A model generated the notes under the pieces. That model worked only from the letters and a program-made list of their open reading frames with translations, did no database searches and had not been told where the DNA came from. Source: Pleurobrachia bachei (taxonomy: Eukaryota; Ctenophora; Tentaculata; Cydippida; Pleurobrachiidae). From it: 32,776 nt of DNA. The stretch is from contig AVPN01000020.1 in assembly GCA_000695325.1 (NCBI GenBank), positions 67,833-100,608 of the forward strand, written 5' to 3'. The translations under genes and the position numbers were made by a program. Position 1 is the first letter of the stretch; each line of letters begins with the position of its first letter. Positions 31,301 to 32,776 of the stretch are shown here, in pieces.

Positions 31301-32683
31301 GAATTTCCTACACCCAACACAACCCTCAAACACGGGGCAGGAAGTAAAGTCATGGAATTCAGCATTTTCAACAGTCCAGGATCCCCTCGAAGGAACTCCA
31401 ACTCCCATACTGCAGGAGAAATCTCCAGCGTACCCCAGAGAAAGGCCATCAGAGGAAGCTGTTTTGGAGAGCAGAACAGAGTTGGACATCTGAAAGTTGG
31501 TGTTAAATCGTTTTTGGAACCGAATCTGTCCTCTTTTTATCCAGTCTAGACTACGTCTCAGGATTGCATTTTGAAATTATTTAGATGGATAAAATGGCAC
31601 TAATGTGAAAAACAATAACAGGTACAATAACTCACCCTGGTGTTTCCCTTCTCAAAGCTTCCTTCTAGACACTTGTGGACCTCCATGTTAGCAATGAAAT
31701 TATCGTGAAGTAGGAACCCGTCCATGTTAATACCACTACCTGGAGAGGGATAAGAAGGGTATGACTGGGATAAGAAGGGGGATGAGAGGTGGATCAGAAG
31801 TGGGATTAGATGGGGTAAGAAAGGGGATGAGAGGGGGTAAGAAGGGGAATAAGAAGGGGGATAAGAAGGGGGACAAAAAGGGATCAGAAAGGGAATAAGA
31901 AAGGAGAGAAGGTGTGTGTCAACATAATGACTAGATATTAGTTGCTATGGTAACATGATGGCTAGATATCAGTTGCTATGGTAACAAGACATCATGGTTG
32001 CTATGGTAACTTACCATCCTCGACCTCCACACCTCTCAGATTATGCCACCCATGGAAATCATACATGGTGGTCATGTTGATACCAGTAGCACCGCAGCTT
32101 CCATCACCCTTAGGGTGCCAGAACTCCCACACCCAGATACCTGCAGGTGGTAGTATTAGTTTACTATACCTGTGAGGTGATATGAGGTGATATATGGTGT
32201 GTTCTCTATTAAGATTTAAGGTGGCCTGAGGCTACGTTGAGGAAGCCCCCGGGCTGGACGTGACGAGATATTTAATGTATTATTCACATTATAAGTTTGG
32301 TTTGAAATATTCTTCCGATAAAAAATATGGTGGAGGTGATATGAGGTGATGTATGGTGGAGGTGTTAACTGTTAATTAACAGGATATAATATCATGGTGG
32401 TGATTTTCATCCGTAACTTTATCAAAAACAAGCGAGGTGCGAAAACAGTAGATTCTAAACTCTGAACTAGACCGTAAATCACTAATCGTCTCACCGTATC
32501 GTCCACAGGAGTGAGCCTCATTCCCCTTAAACAGTTCCAGACCCTTATTCCTAGGGCACACTTCAGTAGTAGCAGATGGGCCACCAGGATTCTTGGGCAT
32601 GTTGAACCAGAACCCGAAATGGGTGGATCCAGCGGCCACGTTGTTAGTGAAGGTGTTTTGGGGGTTCACAATCCAGAATGATG
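16036..32683 (-). CDS. Fibrocystin-L/PKHD1L1-like membrane receptor, C-terminal half, about 43 exons
   Basis: This is a large single-pass surface protein of the PKHD1L1/fibrocystin family, whose members carry G8 domains and parallel beta-helix (PbH1) repeats in a long ectodomain. The 5' half lies beyond the right edge. The exons found total about 6.1 kb, or roughly 2,000 residues. In order: first beta-helix region (30892-32683), a five-exon block present twice (27961-30618), second half of a G8 domain and following region (26432-27758), second beta-helix region (23848-24858), Cys-containing region (21875-23741), C-terminal ectodomain (18319-21711), transmembrane helix (17870-17967) and cytoplasmic tail (16036-16345). 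Phases fit throughout except at two places: between 26432 and 24858, and between 17870 and 16345, where an exon seems to be missing or unrecognised. Confidence 0.9.
16346..17869 (-). other. Last long intron of the fibrocystin-L-like gene
   Basis: It holds a strong donor (GTAAGTCAG, minus strand, at 16476) that hints at an unlisted small exon, the inverted-repeat element at 16575-17713, and CT-rich simple sequence at 16940-17195. Confidence 0.7.
16575..17713. mobile_element. Inverted-repeat element dense in GTTAGGACC motifs
   Basis: The ends are inverted: GGGGGTCTTTCACGAACACTT at 16575 and its complement AAGTGTTTCGTGAAAGACCCCC up to 17713. Inside, GTTAGGACC or GTTGGGACC occurs in both orientations about 20 times, mostly at 17356-17695. 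Further inverted pairs (GGCTTTCAC / GTGAAAGCC type) lie inward. No transposase frame is present. It could be one non-autonomous element with subterminal repeats (foldback or hAT type), or two partial copies facing each other across a CT-rich tract. No clear target-site duplication was seen. Confidence 0.7.
17870..17967 (-). CDS. Fibrocystin-L-like: transmembrane exon
   Basis: There are 32 codons after the split Ser. DGGSDVNTAA is followed by a 20-odd residue hydrophobic stretch (IIIPIFMVLVIGCILVVG) and then RYLQ. This is the single membrane span expected near the C-terminus of this family. The donor (GTTGGC) is weak. Confidence 0.85.
17968..18318 (-). other. Fibrocystin-L-like intron before the transmembrane exon
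   Basis: It contains G-rich GGGAGAGGGGGTTAGTT words near its 3' end and a CT/AT-rich stretch at 18200-18300. No other feature is seen. Confidence 0.55.
18319..21711 (-). CDS. Fibrocystin-L-like: C-terminal ectodomain
   Basis: Exons are 21429-21711, 21197-21329, 20929-21017, 20489-20633, 20118-20266, 19770-19966, 19466-19547, 19264-19357, 18963-19091, 18534-18638 and 18319-18336, all in phase. The first two carry the conserved RYLLIDAKASQKIKISVYY and DVVGDADFFDEDKIIDNLA with LGIDKSKIKI. The next begins SRRRKREG, a furin-type basic site. GNYKLKLKV and YEGSLIVEATV resemble small beta-sandwich or SEA-like modules, but I am unsure. The 18-base microexon (18319-18336) is required to keep frame between exon 18534-18638 and the transmembrane exon. 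Confidence 0.85.
18634..18752 (-). repeat. Repeated splice acceptor upstream of exon 18534-18638
   Basis: On the minus strand the acceptor and exon start (CACTAG then ATACT) recur three more times as CTAGATACTGAAGCTAAC, separated by C-rich tracts. It has the same design as the 71-base array, on a smaller scale. Confidence 0.85.
19615..19696. mobile_element. 82-base pogo/Tc-type MITE
   Basis: The terminal inverted repeats CAGTCGGACCCCG and CGGGGTCCGACTG are flanked by TA on both sides, the target site of Tc1/mariner/pogo elements. Between them CACTAAATCGGGG is repeated three times. It lies inside an intron of the fibrocystin-L-like gene. Confidence 0.85.
21345..21422. mobile_element. ACCGAC MITE remnant making up most of a 99-base intron
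   Basis: The intron 21330-21428 contains AACCAATCAGAACTCGA and GGGACCAGTATTTCC in the same order and spacing as the full-length copy at 26882. The inverted ends are gone and splice sites lie just outside the similarity. Confidence 0.6.
21875..23741 (-). CDS. Fibrocystin-L-like: Cys-containing ectodomain region
   Basis: Exons are 23603-23741, 23337-23471, 23044-23140, 22673-22837, 22289-22384 and 21875-22062, all in phase. Features are MYLSNFLGGKTGWPTMSI, DFGF-type words (PQFGFVNSADC), TDMDGSVLGK (a family-typical GSL/GSV Asp motif), NMYQCENAVYKMLVLESLDG and GWCGGYTC. The order matches the region after the second beta-helix in PKHD1L1. Confidence 0.88.
22087..22282. repeat. Intronic 32-base tandem repeat
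   Basis: About six units of a CAATACCATTTATGGGCATG word joined by TATCACAGTAA; the first two units carry ATCACGTGACAG instead. It lies in the intron between exons 22289-22384 and 21875-22062. Confidence 0.9.
22427..22513. mobile_element. ACCGAC MITE, copy lacking its right end
   Basis: It starts GGAACCGACCGAAACAAGTA and shares TTATTTAGGTCATGTGA and GGTTATCAGCCAATGAGG with the full-length copy; the right inverted repeat is lost. It lies in an intron of the fibrocystin-L-like gene. Confidence 0.8.
23848..24858 (-). CDS. Fibrocystin-L-like: second beta-helix region
   Basis: Exons are 24730-24858, 24406-24524, 24093-24254 and 23848-23990, with phases 0-0, 0-2, 2-2 and 2-1. They encode TKIVDNVGIYMLHYGN, NVWKDNVAHSCLWGIFIRE, YDYGIVTWGGSSLNIVNSVI and TDKYVKYTDTLIYGRRP. 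The alternating N, V and G pattern is that of parallel beta-helix coils. The first exon is the source of the 71-base array. Confidence 0.88.
24811..26210 (-). repeat. 71-base minisatellite made of a splice acceptor plus exon start, 20 units
   Basis: Units begin every 71 bases from 24811 (last unit start 26160). The first is part of the genuine exon 24730-24858. Read on the minus strand each unit is a pyrimidine tract (CTCTCTCCCCTCCTCTAG), a 3' splice site, then 48 coding bases (TKIVDNVGIYMLHYGN) and an immediate TAA. Units are almost identical; the only variant I saw is CATGG for CATTG in two adjacent units (near 25052 and 25123). The outermost unit ends exactly at its exon start, where it meets unrelated AT-rich sequence. 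Confidence 0.95.
26211..26431 (-). other. Unique sequence between the minisatellite and the upstream exon
   Basis: This starts with a T/A-rich inverted patch (TTTTTAGGAAAAATTTTTTTTTCC) and holds no exon I can support. The family would have one or more beta-helix exons in this interval, and none is visible. Confidence 0.6.
26432..27758 (-). CDS. Fibrocystin-L-like: G8 second half and following region
   Basis: Exons are 27558-27758, 27253-27357, 26997-27134, 26763-26847 and 26432-26585. The first completes G8 with IWVYGVLEF, IIVVGGKIIVG and ATIRLTGD. Next come DTVWSTLTEKASKGATTI and VGDEIAIATTSF, then GMTYTRTAEVGLLTRLITIEG, then a stretch ending NYRDFFDPR. This order is that of the second G8 module of PKHD1L1. 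The last exon ends in phase 2, yet the next exon found (24858) starts in phase 0. Confidence 0.9.
26882..26986. mobile_element. ACCGAC MITE, full-length copy (about 105 bases)
   Basis: Terminal inverted repeats GGAACCGACTGAA and TTCGGTCGGTTCT, with no coding capacity. It lies 10 bases after the 5' splice site of exon 26997-27134 and fills most of that 149-base intron. Internal words are CGATATTTAGGTCACGTGAC and GGTTATCAGTCAATCAGG. Confidence 0.85.
27943..29320 (-). repeat. Tandem duplication C, copy 2 in transcription order (1,378 bases, five exons)
   Basis: Exons 29084-29240, 28727-28842, 28465-28591, 28213-28343 and 27961-28110 are the same five exons. The block starts and ends in phase 0, so inclusion of both copies keeps the frame. 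Here the last exon is followed by 27558-27758, which completes the G8 domain. The encoded part before the domain includes KMMRISWNKPSKESLMF, KQGWMATVPTGG and a Cys pair (YRCYFKDC). Confidence 0.93.
29321..30698 (-). repeat. Tandem duplication C, copy 1 in transcription order (1,378 bases, five exons)
   Basis: Direct repeat of 27943-29320 with only a handful of substitutions (for example near 29688, 29938, 30234 and 30322 against the matching sites 1,378 bases lower). Exons 30462-30618, 30105-30220, 29843-29969, 29591-29721 and 29339-29488 total 681 bases, 227 codons. The last exon encodes the first half of a G8 domain (WSLSSDW, then VQIPNNWWMIYD). In this copy it is followed by the first exon of the second copy, not by the other half of the domain. 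Confidence 0.93.
30892..32683 (-). CDS. Fibrocystin-L-like: first beta-helix region, exons 1-5 in window
   Basis: Exons are 32495-32683, 32015-32140, 31636-31739, 31285-31489 and 30892-31109. The first has SFWIVNPQNTFTNNVAAGST and HFGFWFNMP, highly typical of PKHD1L1 and its relatives after the first G8 domain. Then come GIWVWEFWHPKG, GINMDGFLLHDN and FNSPVKASF with MEDLDGTLTGN, again family-typical. The exon 30892-31109 uses donor GTTAGT and joins in phase to the duplicated block. Its acceptor and first 45 or so bases are duplicated just upstream (31131-31190). Confidence 0.9.
31071..31190 (-). repeat. 60-base tandem duplication of an acceptor and exon start
   Basis: 31131-31190 repeats 31071-31130 with few changes. 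On the minus strand each copy contains CTCCCCAG and then GGTTTCCCTAGTCA and on to TACTTTAACAG. Using the outer acceptor and reading on meets a TAA within about 20 codons, so the inner acceptor (exon start 31109) should be the real one. Confidence 0.88.
31744..31910. repeat. Purine-rich intronic repeat
   Basis: About 12-base GGGATAAGAAGG units, many times over, next to the acceptor of exon 31636-31739. On the transcribed strand this is a long pyrimidine tract. Confidence 0.85.
32141..32494 (-). other. Fibrocystin-L-like intron, 354 bases
   Basis: It has GGTGATATGAGGTGAT-type short repeats near both ends. I see no exon or element in it. Confidence 0.6.
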
Positions 32684-32776
32684 CTTAGGAATTAGAGGGT
32701 GGTTAGATAAGGAAAGGGGGTTGTTAGAAGAATTCCCGGCCCAAATATAACCCAATTCTTTCTCATCAACCCCCCC

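Noticed and set aside
31182-31549. Plus-strand open frames of 65-103 residues
   Set aside because: They are antisense shadows of exon 31285-31489, whose minus frame and splice sites fit the fibrocystin-L gene.

Overview
This is nuclear DNA from an animal. Genes are split by short introns (many of 80-150 bases) with GT-AG borders, and the proteins are metazoan: a PRD-class homeodomain factor, a ciliary SAXO protein, a fibrocystin-L-like receptor and the mitochondrial trifunctional enzyme alpha subunit. Compact introns, AT-rich spacers and many small repeats would fit an early-branching animal such as a sponge, but no single feature fixes the phylum. I rebuilt exons by hand from reading frame, splice sites and intron phase. 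Nearly every exon listed joins its neighbour in phase; the exceptions are stated.

Layout. 129-1683 (+): last five exons of HADHA. 3884-9023 (-): a SAXO1/2-like gene, convergent with HADHA; its first exon was not found. 9024-11102: shared upstream region between SAXO and a divergent homeobox gene, with long (GA)n tracts. 11103-12457 (+): complete five-exon PRD-like homeobox gene. 12458-16035: spacer with a truncated LINE, a 38-base palindrome, AT-rich repeats and one MYND zinc-finger exon (14665-14801, -). 16036-32683 (-): the C-terminal half (about 2,000 residues) of a fibrocystin-L/PKHD1L1-like membrane protein. It runs from a beta-helix region through a G8 domain, a second beta-helix region, a long C-terminal ectodomain, a transmembrane helix and a tyrosine-rich tail. 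The gene enters from beyond the right edge.

The main surprise is recent tandem duplication acting on gene structure. There are three direct duplications of similar size: 1,302/1,275 bases between HADHA and SAXO, 1,244 bases inside SAXO, and 1,378 bases inside the fibrocystin-L gene. The fibrocystin one adds exactly 681 coding bases (227 codons, in frame). The SAXO one adds 611 coding bases and would break the frame if both copies were spliced in. In addition, a 71-base unit holding a 3' splice site plus the first 48 coding bases of an exon is repeated 20 times (24811-26210), and smaller repeats of the same design sit at two other acceptors.

Mobile DNA is mostly small non-autonomous elements inside introns: a roughly 105-base MITE family, one copy of which makes up most of a 99-base intron; a pogo-type MITE with TA target site; and a larger inverted-repeat element packed with GTTAGGACC motifs.
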